In this document: positions 1-7,337 of the stretch, one piece after another
Numbering within the stretch: the stretch's first letter is position 1
Layout of the letters: every line of letters starts with the position of its first letter
NCBI GenBank assembly: GCA_018971065.1
Contig: JAGWVC010000057.1
Span: forward strand, 1 to 25,521
DNA: 25,521 bases
Direction: 5' to 3'
Source: Sphingomonadales bacterium
GTDB taxonomy: Bacteria; Pseudomonadota; Alphaproteobacteria; Sphingomonadales; Sphingomonadaceae
The notes under the pieces: generated by a model
Told to the model about the DNA's origin: nothing
Databases searched by the model: none
Seen by the model: only the letters and a program-made list of their open reading frames with translations
Translations under genes and position numbers: made by a program

Positions 1-1374
1 GAAATAGAAGCCGGCCTGCCAGTTCAGCTTGCCGTCCATGAAGTTGCCCTGGAACTGGAGTTCCTCGGTGAAGGTTTTTGCCGCCGAGAATTCGTGGCCG
101 GGGTTGGGGTTGATCTGCGCGTAGTTGAATTTGGCGCCGTTGAGCCCGGCGAGGGTGGCGCCGAGGTTGCCGTTGGCCCAGGTGGACGGATCGGGAATGC
201 CACCGGCGGCAAGCTGGCCCTGGATGATTGCCGCCGCGAACGCAGGAGTCTGCGGCGAGGCGGCGGCGCCGGGCAGGACCGAGAAGTTGGCGATGGCGTT
301 GAAATAGCCGAGGTAGCCGTAAAGCGTGGCCGGGCTGGCGATGAAGTTGGTGGCGAACTGGGGCTGGCGGAGTTGCTGGCGGTATTCGCCGTAGCTGACG
401 ATGTTCTTGATGGTGAGATTGTCGGTGGCGAGCCAGCGGGTGGTGTTGATCACCTGCCACTGCCGGGTGCGGGTGGACGAATCGGGCATGTCGGTCAGCA
501 CGCCGTAGAAGCCGAGCGGTGCCTGGCGGGCGAGCTGGTCCATCGCGAAGGCCTGGAGCTGGCCGGCGCCGGCGGCGAACACCTTCTGCACCGAGCCGTT
601 GGTGTGCGAATTGGTGTAGGTGGCGATCGTGTAGTTTTCGAGATTGGGGGCGAGATCGGCGACCACGCTGGCGCGCAGGGCGGTGTAGTCGAGGTTGTTG
701 AAATCCTTCGGACCGATGCCGCTGCCGTTGACGATGTAGCCGTCGCGCTTCTGGCGATCGATGCCGAAGCGGGCGCGCAGCGAATCGCTGAACGGCACGT
801 TGATGACGGCCTGGACGCCCTTGGCGCTGAAGTTGCCGAGCGAACCCTCGACATAGCCTTCCAGCTTGCGGGTGGGCTTGGTGGGGACGAGCATGACCGC
901 GCCGCCGGTGGTGTTGCGGCCCTGCAGCGTGCCCTGCGGGCCTTTCAGCACCTGGACGTTCTGGAGGTCGAAGAAGGCGCCCGGGCCGGCACCTTCGCCG
1001 GCGGGGGTGGAGAAGCTGCCGCCGCGCGGGGCGACGACGTCGGCGAAGTAGGTGCCGACGGTGGGGGCGGAGGAAATGTCCTGCGAGAACCCGCGCAGCG
1101 AGAAGGTGGTATTCTCGTTGCCGAAGCCGGTGTTGACCTGGAGCGAGGGGGTGGTGCGGGCAAGGTCCTGCGCGCTGACGACGTTGTGCGCGGCAAGCTG
1201 CGACTGGTTCATCACCGTGATCGAGATCGGCACGTCCTGAAGGCGTTCCTCGACCCGGCGGGCGGTGACGATGATGTCGGTGGGGGCGTCTGCTGTGGAT
1301 TGGGCCTGTGCGGGTGCGGCGAGCCCCACGAACAGCGCGGTGGCGAGCGCGGCATGAGAAGCACGGATATGCAT
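1..1374 (-). CDS. TonB-dependent outer-membrane receptor, 3' end beyond window
   Basis: The first 458 codons are present with no stop; the C-terminal part of the barrel lies outside the window. The product should import a ligand across the outer membrane using TonB/ExbBD energy. A signal peptide is visible at residues 1-24 (ending APAQA), then a TonB-box-like stretch DIIVTARR, then the plug domain with VPISI and the conserved QVLKGPQGTL/GRNTTGGA segment, then the start of the beta-barrel. The ATG at 1374 is preceded by AGGGAGG six bases upstream, which fixes the start. It is clearly paralogous to the receptor at 1600-4062: both carry YFA(D/E)VVAPR, GAGPG-FFDL, ENYTIA-Y-NSH and RQW--INTT--. 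One difference is Gln where the paralogue has Phe (TLQGRN versus TLFGRN). The ligand is unknown; nearby dehydrogenases suggest an organic catabolic substrate rather than a siderophore, which is inference. Confidence 0.93.
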   Translation of the reverse strand, partial: MHIRASHAALATALFVGLAAPAQAQSTADAPTDIIVTARRVEERLQDVPISITVMNQSQLAAHNVVSAQDLARTTPSLQVNTGFGNENTTFSLRGFSQDISSAPTVGTYFADVVAPRGGSFSTPAGEGAGPGAFFDLQNVQVLKGPQGTLQGRNTTGGAVMLVPTKPTRKLEGYVEGSLGNFSAKGVQAVINVPFSDSLRARFGIDRQKRDGYIVNGSGIGPKDFNNLDYTALRASVVADLAPNLENYTIATYTNSHTNGSVQKVFAAGAGQLQAFAMDQLARQAPLGFYGVLTDMPDSSTRTRQWQVINTTRWLATDNLTIKNIVSYGEYRQQLRQPQFATNFIASPATLYGYLGYFNAIANFSVLPGAAASPQTPAFAAAIIQGQLAAGGIPDPSTWANGNLGATLAGLNGAKFNYAQINPNPGHEFSAAKTFTEELQFQGNFMDGKLNWQAGFYF

Positions 1375-1450
1375 GGCATTCCTCCCTGTTATGCGCCGGA
1401 AGGCCCTGCCGCAGCGGGCTGTAGCCTGCCGATCGTTGTTGTTGAACGGA

Positions 1451-1479
1451 GGGTATGATTGGATTGACAGGTTAGTCAA
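1451..1479 (-). promoter_or_regulatory. Candidate sigma-70-type promoter of the first TonB receptor
   Basis: Reading the minus strand, TTGACT (1474-1479) resembles a -35 box and is followed after 17 bases by ATACCC (1451-1456; CATACC in a one-base-shifted register) as a weak -10 box. The start codon lies about 75 bases downstream. The -10 match is poor, so this is tentative. Confidence 0.35.
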
Positions 1480-1481
1480 TC
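1462..1481. promoter_or_regulatory. Perfect inverted repeat, candidate operator
   Basis: GATTGAC (1462-1468), a six-base spacer, then GTCAATC (1475-1481): a perfect 7-base inverted repeat. It overlaps the candidate -35 box and spacer of the receptor gene starting at 1374, where a repressor would block transcription. Its size and symmetry fit dimeric helix-turn-helix regulators (for example TetR or GntR type). No regulator gene is visible in the window, so the cognate protein is unknown. Confidence 0.45.
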
Positions 1482-1543
1482 GCCACGATCTCGATTTCCG
1501 ACAGATTGACGCAAATCAGGATTTCGGAGGGGGTTTCGTACAA

Positions 1544-1580
1544 AAAAGGCCCGCGACGCGAGGTGCGACGCGGGCCTTTT
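1544..1580 (-). terminator. Intrinsic terminator after the second TonB receptor
   Basis: A perfect 12-base inverted repeat: AAAAGGCCCGCG (1544-1555) and CGCGGGCCTTTT (1569-1580), with a 13-base loop. On the minus strand the GC-rich stem is followed by a run of six T. It lies about 20 bases past the stop of the 1600-4062 gene. It also isolates that gene from the receptor gene beginning at 1374, so the two receptors are probably separate transcription units. Confidence 0.85.
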
Positions 1581-1599
1581 CGGGCATTTCAGCCAGCGA

Positions 1600-4062
1600 T
1601 CAGTTGTAGTGGACCTTCAGGCGCATGCCGAACATGCGCGGCAGCTCGGGGTGGCCGCCTTCGCCGCCGATGGTGGTGAACGCGCTGTCGGGCGCCAGCA
1701 GGTGGTGCTGGTCGGTGAGGTTGGTGACGAACACGCCGAGGTCGATCGGCCGGCCGAACACCGACTTCCAGTCGAGGTTCATGTTGAGCAGGTTCGACGC
1801 CGGAACCATGTAGAGGAACGGCGAGGATTCGGGCGAAACCGCGCGGTTGGCATCGGTGTGGGTGAACGTGGCGCTGAGCGACACGGTGCCCACCTTCTCG
1901 TCAAGCGGCAGGGTGTAGGTGCCCGACAGCGTGATGCGGTTCTTCGGCGCGTTCGACAGCGGGCCGCCGATCTGGGCCTGCGTGGTCAGCGACGAATAGT
2001 AGACCGGCAGCGCCGGGATGGTGAAGCTGATCAGCTTGGTGTTGAGGTAGGCGTAGCCCACGTCGAGCTTGAAGCCGGGGAACGGTTTGACCGAGGCGTC
2101 GACCTCGATGCCCCAGATGCGCGACTTGCCGGCGTTGAGCACGAGTTGCTGCGGCGGCACCTTGCCCGAATAGGCCGGGGCGATGACGGTGTTCACCGCA
2201 AGCTGCTGGTCGCGGAAGTTGTTGTAGTAGGCGGCTACGTTGAAATAGCCGGGCATGGCGCCGGCGAAGCTGGTCTTGAGGCCGGCTTCATAGGTATCGA
2301 CCTTTTCCGGACCCCACGACGGGAAGCCGAGGTTGTTCGGGTTGATGGCGCCCTGGCGATAGCCGCGCGCCCACTTGATGTAGCCCATCATGTCGGGCGT
2401 GAACTTGTAGTCGAGGTTGAGCAGCCAGGTGGGCCGGCTGGTCTTGAAGCTGACGATGTCGCGGCAGGTGGGATCGGTCTGGCTGGTGACCGCGACCGGG
2501 ATCGGGTTGGTCAGCGTGCCGTTGTTGTGCGTCAGGATGTTCTGGCAGGTGAACTGCGCGAGCGGCGAGGGCGCGAAGTTGACGTTCACGTTGACGTCGT
2601 CGTCGAGCATCTTGTCGATCGTGTAGCGGATGCCGCCGGTGAAGGTGAGCTTGTCGGTGATCTTGTAGTTGGCCTGGGCGTAGAAGCCCTTGTTGTTGTA
2701 GGTGTCCTTGATGTTGTAGGACGAGATCGAACCGAACTGCAGCGGGTTGGAACACGCGAAGGTGGCGACGTTGGTGCAGTTCAGGAAGATGGTGGCGGCG
2801 CCCGACGAGTAACCCAGCGGTTTCGACGATTCGAGGTAGGCACCGGCCTGCCAGTCCAGCTTGCCGTCGGCGGTGTGGCCGTGGATCTGGAGTTCGTCGG
2901 TCAGCGTCGATTGCGCCGAGTTGTTGCCCGACGGGCCGGGGTCAAGCTGGATGGTGGGGAAGGTGATGTTGAAGCCCGGCGCCACCGGGAACAGGAAGTT
3001 CGAGCCCCACAGGCTGAATTCCGACGATTCGCGGTATTCCTGGTAGGAGAAGATGTTCTTGACCGTGACGCTGTCGCTGGCCTGCCAGGTGGTGGTGTTG
3101 ATGATGCCCCACTGGCGGGTGCGCTGGTAGGGGTTGGTGGCGGTGCTTTCCACTGTGTAGAAATTGCCGCCGGCGGCCTTTTCGCGCGCGATCTGCGCGC
3201 AGGCGAACGGGGCGAGGACGTAGGGCAGGCCGCCGGTGGGGGCGGAATCGCACACGGTCATGTTGGGGACGACGCCGTTGTTGTGCGAATTGCTGTAGCT
3301 GGCGATCGTGTAGTTTTCGATATCCGGGGTGATCTGGCCGACGATGCTGATGCGGCCGGCGAAATAGTTGGTGTTGCCGAAGCGATCGGGGCCGATGCCC
3401 GAGATGTTCTTCAGGTAGCCGTCGCGCTGCATCCAGTCGAACGCGCCGCGCACCTTCCAGTTATCGGACAGCGGCACGTTCAGCATACCCTGGACGCGGT
3501 GCATGTTGTAGTTGCCGATCGACCCTTCGAGGCTGGCTTCCAGCTTGCCCTTGGGCTTGGCCGGGGTGAGCAGGATGGCGCCGCCGGTGGTGTTGCGGCC
3601 GAACAGCGTGCCCTGCGGGCCTTTCAGCACCTGGATATTCTCGAGGTCGAAGAACGAGCCGGGGCCGGCGCCGTTGCCCGAGGTGGTGCCGCCATTGGCG
3701 CGCGGGGCGACGACTTCGGCGAAGTAGACGCCGACCGAGGGCGAGGTCTTGCCTTCCTGGGTGAAGCCGCGGATGGCGAAGCTGCTCTTTTCCGGGCCGA
3801 AGTTCGAGTTCGACGACAGCGACGGCACGAAGTTGGCCAGTTCGGTGGCGTTGACGAGGTTGCGCTTGGTGATCTGGTCGGAACTGACCACGCTGATCGA
3901 GATCGGCACGTCCTGCAGGCGTTCTTCCATGCGGCGGGCGGTGACGATGATGGCGCCGTCGTCATCCTTGGCGGCGGCCTGCGCGAACGCGGACTGGCCG
4001 ATGGCCGTGCCGGCGAAGGCGACGCCGGCCAGCAGGATGCGCTTGAAGGTGGTGGTGGTCAT
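1600..4062 (-). CDS. TonB-dependent outer-membrane receptor (820 aa)
   Basis: A complete receptor of normal length for this family. The signal peptide covers residues 1-27 (ending SAFA). A TonB-box-like AIIVTARR lies at about 37-44, followed by the plug domain with VPISISV and QVLKGPQGTLFGRNTTGGA, then a long beta-barrel with many alternating aromatic strands. The frame is open for 26 more codons upstream, but ATG 4062 is chosen because the signal peptide begins there and GGGAGGGG lies just upstream. The last residues are KVHYN: the chain ends in Asn after Tyr, whereas most outer-membrane barrels end in an aromatic residue, a small oddity for BAM recognition. It is the tandem paralogue of the gene at 1-1374 and is divergent from the SDR genes at 4224-5803. 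The ligand is unknown. Confidence 0.95.
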   Translation of the reverse strand: MTTTTFKRILLAGVAFAGTAIGQSAFAQAAAKDDDGAIIVTARRMEERLQDVPISISVVSSDQITKRNLVNATELANFVPSLSSNSNFGPEKSSFAIRGFTQEGKTSPSVGVYFAEVVAPRANGGTTSGNGAGPGSFFDLENIQVLKGPQGTLFGRNTTGGAILLTPAKPKGKLEASLEGSIGNYNMHRVQGMLNVPLSDNWKVRGAFDWMQRDGYLKNISGIGPDRFGNTNYFAGRISIVGQITPDIENYTIASYSNSHNNGVVPNMTVCDSAPTGGLPYVLAPFACAQIAREKAAGGNFYTVESTATNPYQRTRQWGIINTTTWQASDSVTVKNIFSYQEYRESSEFSLWGSNFLFPVAPGFNITFPTIQLDPGPSGNNSAQSTLTDELQIHGHTADGKLDWQAGAYLESSKPLGYSSGAATIFLNCTNVATFACSNPLQFGSISSYNIKDTYNNKGFYAQANYKITDKLTFTGGIRYTIDKMLDDDVNVNVNFAPSPLAQFTCQNILTHNNGTLTNPIPVAVTSQTDPTCRDIVSFKTSRPTWLLNLDYKFTPDMMGYIKWARGYRQGAINPNNLGFPSWGPEKVDTYEAGLKTSFAGAMPGYFNVAAYYNNFRDQQLAVNTVIAPAYSGKVPPQQLVLNAGKSRIWGIEVDASVKPFPGFKLDVGYAYLNTKLISFTIPALPVYYSSLTTQAQIGGPLSNAPKNRITLSGTYTLPLDEKVGTVSLSATFTHTDANRAVSPESSPFLYMVPASNLLNMNLDWKSVFGRPIDLGVFVTNLTDQHHLLAPDSAFTTIGGEGGHPELPRMFGMRLKVHYN

Positions 4063-4223
4063 TGCATTCCCCTCCCAGGGTTGATGGAGATTTGTCCCCT
4101 GCGCGCATCGTTCCCGTTTGCGGGTCACTTTGCAAGGCAAATAGTTGGACGCCTGTCTTGCACGTTGCCGGCTTGCGCGATGCGCCGGCTTGGCCGATCA
4201 TCGTCGCGGTGGGAGAATGTGCT
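4063..4223. promoter_or_regulatory. Divergent intergenic region between TonB receptor and SDR genes
   Basis: This 161-base region must hold promoters for the receptor (minus) and the SDR pair (plus). A short inverted repeat, TTTGC-AAG-GCAAA, sits at 4129-4141 near the middle. GCCGGCTTG occurs twice as a direct repeat further right. No convincing paired -35/-10 boxes were found on either strand. Confidence 0.3.
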
Positions 4224-4976
4224 GTGGGCAGGTTGCAGGGAAAACGGGCGCTGGTGGCGGGCGCGGGCGGCAGGCTGGGCGGCGACCTGGCGCGGGCGTT
4301 CGCGCGCGAGGGCGCCGACCTGGTGCTGACTACGCGCAATGCCGTCAAGCTGGCGCCGCTGGTGGACGAGGTGGCGGCGCTGGGCGTGCGGGCGGTGGCG
4401 GTGGCGGCGGACTTTACCGTGCGCGACGACGTGGCGCGGCTGGCCGATGCGGCGTGGGATGCGTTCAGCGGGCTGGACGTGGTGCTGCTGTCCAGCCAGC
4501 CGGGCGAGCCGGGGATGGGCAGCCTGCTGGACACGCGCGATGCCGACTGGGAGGAGCAGCAGGAGGCGGTCGTGTGGGGGCCGTTCCGGCTGTTGCGGGC
4601 GCTGGCGCCACGGATGATCGCGGCGGGGACCGGGGCCAGCATCGTCACGCTCGTCTCGTCCACCGGGGAGGAGCCGATTCCCGGCTATGGCGCCTATGGC
4701 CTGGCGAAGGGCGGGTTGTGGCTGCTGGCCCGCTATATGGCGGCGGAGTGGGGGCAATACGGGATTCGCGTCAATTCGATCTCGCCGGGGCTGATTGCCA
4801 CCGGCGGCAGCGGCGCGGCGGATGAAGGCGCGCCGCCGGCGGCGATGGTGGCGCGCACGGCGCTGCGGCGGCTGGGACGCAATGACGAGGTGGTCGGCGC
4901 GGCGGTCTATCTGGCGTCCGACGAGGCGAGTTTTACCACCGGGCAGTGCATCCGGGTGAATGGCGGGAGAGTATGA
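4224..4976 (+). CDS. Short-chain dehydrogenase/reductase family protein
   Basis: A 250-residue Rossmann-fold oxidoreductase of classical SDR size, presumably NAD(P)-dependent. The dinucleotide-binding turn is AGAGGRLG at residues 12-19, and the catalytic residues are Ser145, Tyr158 and Lys162 (YGLAK). The structural NNAG motif is replaced by LLSSQPGEPG, so the usual active-site Asn is missing; this points to a divergent subfamily. GTG at 4224 is chosen as start because GGGAGAA lies upstream at good distance and the Rossmann fold begins at once; the frame is open further upstream but encodes no recognisable SDR sequence there. Its stop overlaps the next SDR start by one base (TGATG), so the two are probably co-translated. 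It is divergent from a TonB receptor, suggesting a role in metabolising an imported compound. The substrate is unknown. Confidence 0.88.
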   Translation: MGRLQGKRALVAGAGGRLGGDLARAFAREGADLVLTTRNAVKLAPLVDEVAALGVRAVAVAADFTVRDDVARLADAAWDAFSGLDVVLLSSQPGEPGMGSLLDTRDADWEEQQEAVVWGPFRLLRALAPRMIAAGTGASIVTLVSSTGEEPIPGYGAYGLAKGGLWLLARYMAAEWGQYGIRVNSISPGLIATGGSGAADEGAPPAAMVARTALRRLGRNDEVVGAAVYLASDEASFTTGQCIRVNGGRV

Positions 4977-5803
4977 TGATTCCAGCATTGGTGCCGGCGG
5001 ATGGCGTGTGGTTCGTGACCGGAAGCGCGAGCGGGTTCGGGCGGGCGCTGGTGGAGGCGTTGCTGGCGCGAGGGGGCCGGGTGGTGGCGACGGCGCGCAA
5101 GCCGGAGATGCTGGATGATTTGCGTTGCGACAATTTGCTGGCGGTGCGGCTGGAAGTGACCGATGCCGGTGAGCGCGCGGCGGCGCTGGCGGCGGCGCGG
5201 GCGCGGTTCGGCGGCATCGACGCGCTGGTGAACAACGCCGGCTATGGCGACATCGGCACGATCGAGGAAGTGCCCGAGGCGAGCGCGCGAGCGCTGATGG
5301 AGACGAATTACTTCGCGACGCTGGCGCTGGTGCAGGCGGTGATTCCGGAGATGCGGGCGCGAGGGAGCGGGCGGATCGTCAATGTCGGTTCGGTGGCGGG
5401 GCAGATCGGGTTTCCGGCGGTGGGGGCCTATGCCGCGAGCAAGTTCGCGGTGGCGGGGATGACCGAATCGCTGGCGGCGGAGATGAAGGGCTTCGGCATT
5501 GGCGTGACGCTGGCCGAGCTGGGGCCGTTCGCCACCAATTTTGCCCGCGCGATGGGGGTGACTCCGCCGGGCGCGCAGTACGACATGGCGGCGATGAGCA
5601 AGGAAGCCGGCAATTCGGAATGGCGCGGCGGTGACGATCCGGCGCGCGGGGCGGCGGCGTTGCTGCGCGCGGTGTGTGGCGAGGACCCGCCGGTGCGGAT
5701 CGTGCTGGGGCAGCAGGGGCTGGACGTGGTGGACCTGCACGATGCCCGGCGCGCGGCGGCGCGGGAGACGTGGCGGGCGGTTTCAGGATTGAGGCTGGAT
5801 TAG
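4976..5803 (+). CDS. Short-chain dehydrogenase/reductase, classical type
   Basis: A 275-residue SDR with all hallmarks intact: TGSASGFG (residues 15-22) for cofactor binding, NNAG at 86-89, Ser139, and YAASK giving Tyr152/Lys156. The overall look (FVTGSASGFGRALVEALL near the start) matches the group annotated as ketoreductase-like or 17beta-hydroxysteroid-dehydrogenase-like oxidoreductases, but the substrate cannot be told. ATG codons occur at 4973 and 4976. GGGAGA ends at 4970, which gives better spacing to 4976; the alternative adds one Met. It is coupled to the preceding SDR through a one-base overlap. Downstream comes a dispersed repeat and then a convergent gene, so the operon appears to end here. 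Confidence 0.9.
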   Translation: MIPALVPADGVWFVTGSASGFGRALVEALLARGGRVVATARKPEMLDDLRCDNLLAVRLEVTDAGERAAALAAARARFGGIDALVNNAGYGDIGTIEEVPEASARALMETNYFATLALVQAVIPEMRARGSGRIVNVGSVAGQIGFPAVGAYAASKFAVAGMTESLAAEMKGFGIGVTLAELGPFATNFARAMGVTPPGAQYDMAAMSKEAGNSEWRGGDDPARGAAALLRAVCGEDPPVRIVLGQQGLDVVDLHDARRAAARETWRAVSGLRLD

Positions 5804-5831
5804 GGCGCAGGCCTCGAAAAGAACAAGTGCG

Positions 5832-5858
5832 GTGCTTCGACAAGCTCAGCACGGACGG
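5832..5858. repeat. Dispersed intergenic repeat of the 'LSLSKH' type
   Basis: The 27 bases from 5832 contain GTGCTTCGACAAGCTCAGCA and run on to GGACGG. The reverse strand reads as the spurious peptide MLSLSKH, familiar from mis-annotated short reading frames in many proteobacterial genomes. Arms GTGCT (5832-5836) and AGCAC (5848-5852), and inner GCTT/AAGC, can form alternative hairpins. It sits between the convergent ends of the SDR gene and the nfu gene. Only one copy is visible in this window, so repetition is recalled from other genomes, not shown here. Confidence 0.55.
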
Positions 5859-5874
5859 GTGAAGCCAGGCCGCG

Positions 5875-6450
5875 CTAGGCGGCGCGGACTTCGGCGACTT
5901 CGGGGACGTAGTGCTTGATCAGGCTTTCGATGCCGTTCTTCAGCGTGGCGGCCGAGGACGGGCAGCCCGAGCAGGCGCCCTGCATCGACAGGTAGACCAC
6001 GCCTTCGCGGAAGCCGCGATAGACGACGTCGCCGCCGTCGTTGGCCACCGCAGGCCGGATGCGGGTTTCGATCAGTTCCTGGATCTGGGCGACGATGTCC
6101 TCATCGGCGGCTTCGTGGCCGATGGTGGCTTCGTCCGCCGCGACGGCGATGCCGGCGGCGGTGCCACCGGTGAACAGCGGGGCTTCGGAGACGAAGTGAT
6201 CGAGCAGGATGGCGACGACCTGGGGCTTGAGATCGGCCCAGTTGACGCCTTGCCCTGCGGTGACGGCGATGAAATCACGGCCGAACAGCACGCCGGTGAC
6301 ATCGCCCAGGCTGAACAGCGCGGCGGCCAGCGGGGAGGCTTCGGCCTGTTCATCGTCGGTGAATTCGCGCGTGCCGGCGGGCATGACCTGGCGCCCGGGC
6401 AGGAACTTCAGCGTGGCGGGGTTGGGCGTGGTTTCGGTTTCGATGAACAT
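5875..6450 (-). CDS. NfuA-type Fe-S cluster carrier protein
   Basis: A 191-residue protein with the two-domain layout of Nfu carriers. The N-terminal Nfu domain begins METPNP-like (FIETETTPNPATLKFLPG) and covers about residues 1-88. The C-terminal NifU-like domain has the cluster-binding CSGC (Cys160 and Cys163) in GACSGCPSSAATLKNGI. Such proteins hold a [4Fe-4S] cluster at a dimer interface and deliver it to apo-enzymes in the cytoplasm. The frame stays open 16 codons further upstream, but ATG 6450 starts exactly at the conserved Nfu N-terminus and has GAAGG upstream. It stands alone on the minus strand, convergent with the SDR pair and divergent from the SDR at 6591. Confidence 0.93.
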   Translation of the reverse strand: MFIETETTPNPATLKFLPGRQVMPAGTREFTDDEQAEASPLAAALFSLGDVTGVLFGRDFIAVTAGQGVNWADLKPQVVAILLDHFVSEAPLFTGGTAAGIAVAADEATIGHEAADEDIVAQIQELIETRIRPAVANDGGDVVYRGFREGVVYLSMQGACSGCPSSAATLKNGIESLIKHYVPEVAEVRAA

Positions 6451-6481
6451 GGCGGGCGCCTTCGCGGGGGGAATAAGGTGG

Positions 6482-6509
6482 CATTTAGGCCTGCCCAAGG
6501 GCGGGTCAA
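6482..6509 (-). promoter_or_regulatory. Candidate promoter of the nfu gene
   Basis: On the minus strand TTGACC (6504-6509) matches five of six -35 consensus bases and is followed after 16 bases by TAAATG (6482-6487) as a -10 box. This would place the transcript start about 25 bases before the ATG at 6450. Confidence 0.45.
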
Positions 6510-6590
6510 GGCCCGCGCGTGCGATTTCGCGTGGCGGCGCTTGCCGGGGGGCGAGGGGCTGGATAGGGCTGGGGCAAAGGAGTTTGCATC

Positions 6591-7271
6591 ATGGCGCGTT
6601 CGGTGATCGTTACCGGTGGGTTCGGGGTTCTGGGCAATGCGGTTGCCGAGGCGTTCGCGGCGGCGGGCGACAAGGTGGCGCGGGTGGACTTTGCACCGGT
6701 GGCGCGGACGCCGCTGGCCGGCGCGTTGGACATCGGCGGGGTGGACCTGACCGACGCGGCGGCGACGGCGGCGGCGGTGGCGCAAGTGGCGGCGGCGCAG
6801 GGCGGCATCGACGTGCTGGTGAACGTGGCCGGCGGCTTCGTGTGGGAGACGCTGGAGAGCGGCAGTCTGGAAAGCTGGGCGAAGATGCACGGCATGAACC
6901 TGATTTCGAACGTGACGATCACCAAGGCGGCGCTGCCGGCGCTGAAGGCCAGCGCGGCGGGGCGGATCGTCAACATCGGCGCGGGCGGCGCGGTGAAGGC
7001 GGGGATGGGGTTTGCGCCTTATGCCGCGTCGAAGTCGGGCGTTCACAAGCTGACCGAGGCGCTGGCCGAGGAACTGGCGGGGACCGGCGTGACGGTGAAT
7101 GCGGTGCTGCCGTCGATCATCGACACGCCGACCAACCGCGCCGACATGCCCGATGCCGATTTTTCGGGCTGGGTGAAGCCGGAAGCGATTGCCGATGTGA
7201 TCCGGTTCCTGGCCAGCGACGCGGCGCGCAGCGTGACCGGCGCGTTGATTCCGGTGACTCGCGGGGCTTGA
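6591..7271 (+). CDS. SDR family protein lacking the catalytic serine
   Basis: A 226-residue short-chain dehydrogenase fold. TGGFGVLG (residues 8-15) binds the cofactor, NVAG stands at 78-81, and YAASK supplies Tyr144 and Lys148. The residue 13 before the Tyr, normally the catalytic Ser, is Ala131 within NIGAGGAVKAG. Tyr and Lys alone can suffice in a few SDRs (dihydropteridine reductase-like proteins lack the Ser), so activity is possible but should not be assumed. It is somewhat short for a classical SDR. The start is firm: AAAGGAG at 6576-6582, eight bases before ATG. It is separated by 66 bases from the M16 peptidase gene on the same strand, with no terminator between, so the two may be co-transcribed. 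The substrate is unknown. Confidence 0.87.
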   Translation: MARSVIVTGGFGVLGNAVAEAFAAAGDKVARVDFAPVARTPLAGALDIGGVDLTDAAATAAAVAQVAAAQGGIDVLVNVAGGFVWETLESGSLESWAKMHGMNLISNVTITKAALPALKASAAGRIVNIGAGGAVKAGMGFAPYAASKSGVHKLTEALAEELAGTGVTVNAVLPSIIDTPTNRADMPDADFSGWVKPEAIADVIRFLASDAARSVTGALIPVTRGA

Positions 7272-7337
7272 TTGGCGGCGGGTGATAGCGGCGGTTATTC
7301 ACTGGCCCTTCATCCATCGCCCTCATATGCTCTGGGC

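Noticed and set aside
94..1458. Open frame of 454 codons on the plus strand
   Set aside because: Shadow of the first TonB receptor, which reads through without a stop on the minus strand with signal peptide and plug motifs.
1609..4329. Open frame of about 900 codons on the plus strand, antisense to the second TonB receptor
   Set aside because: Low-complexity Val/Gly/Asp/Arg-rich translation; the receptor on the other strand is unmistakable.
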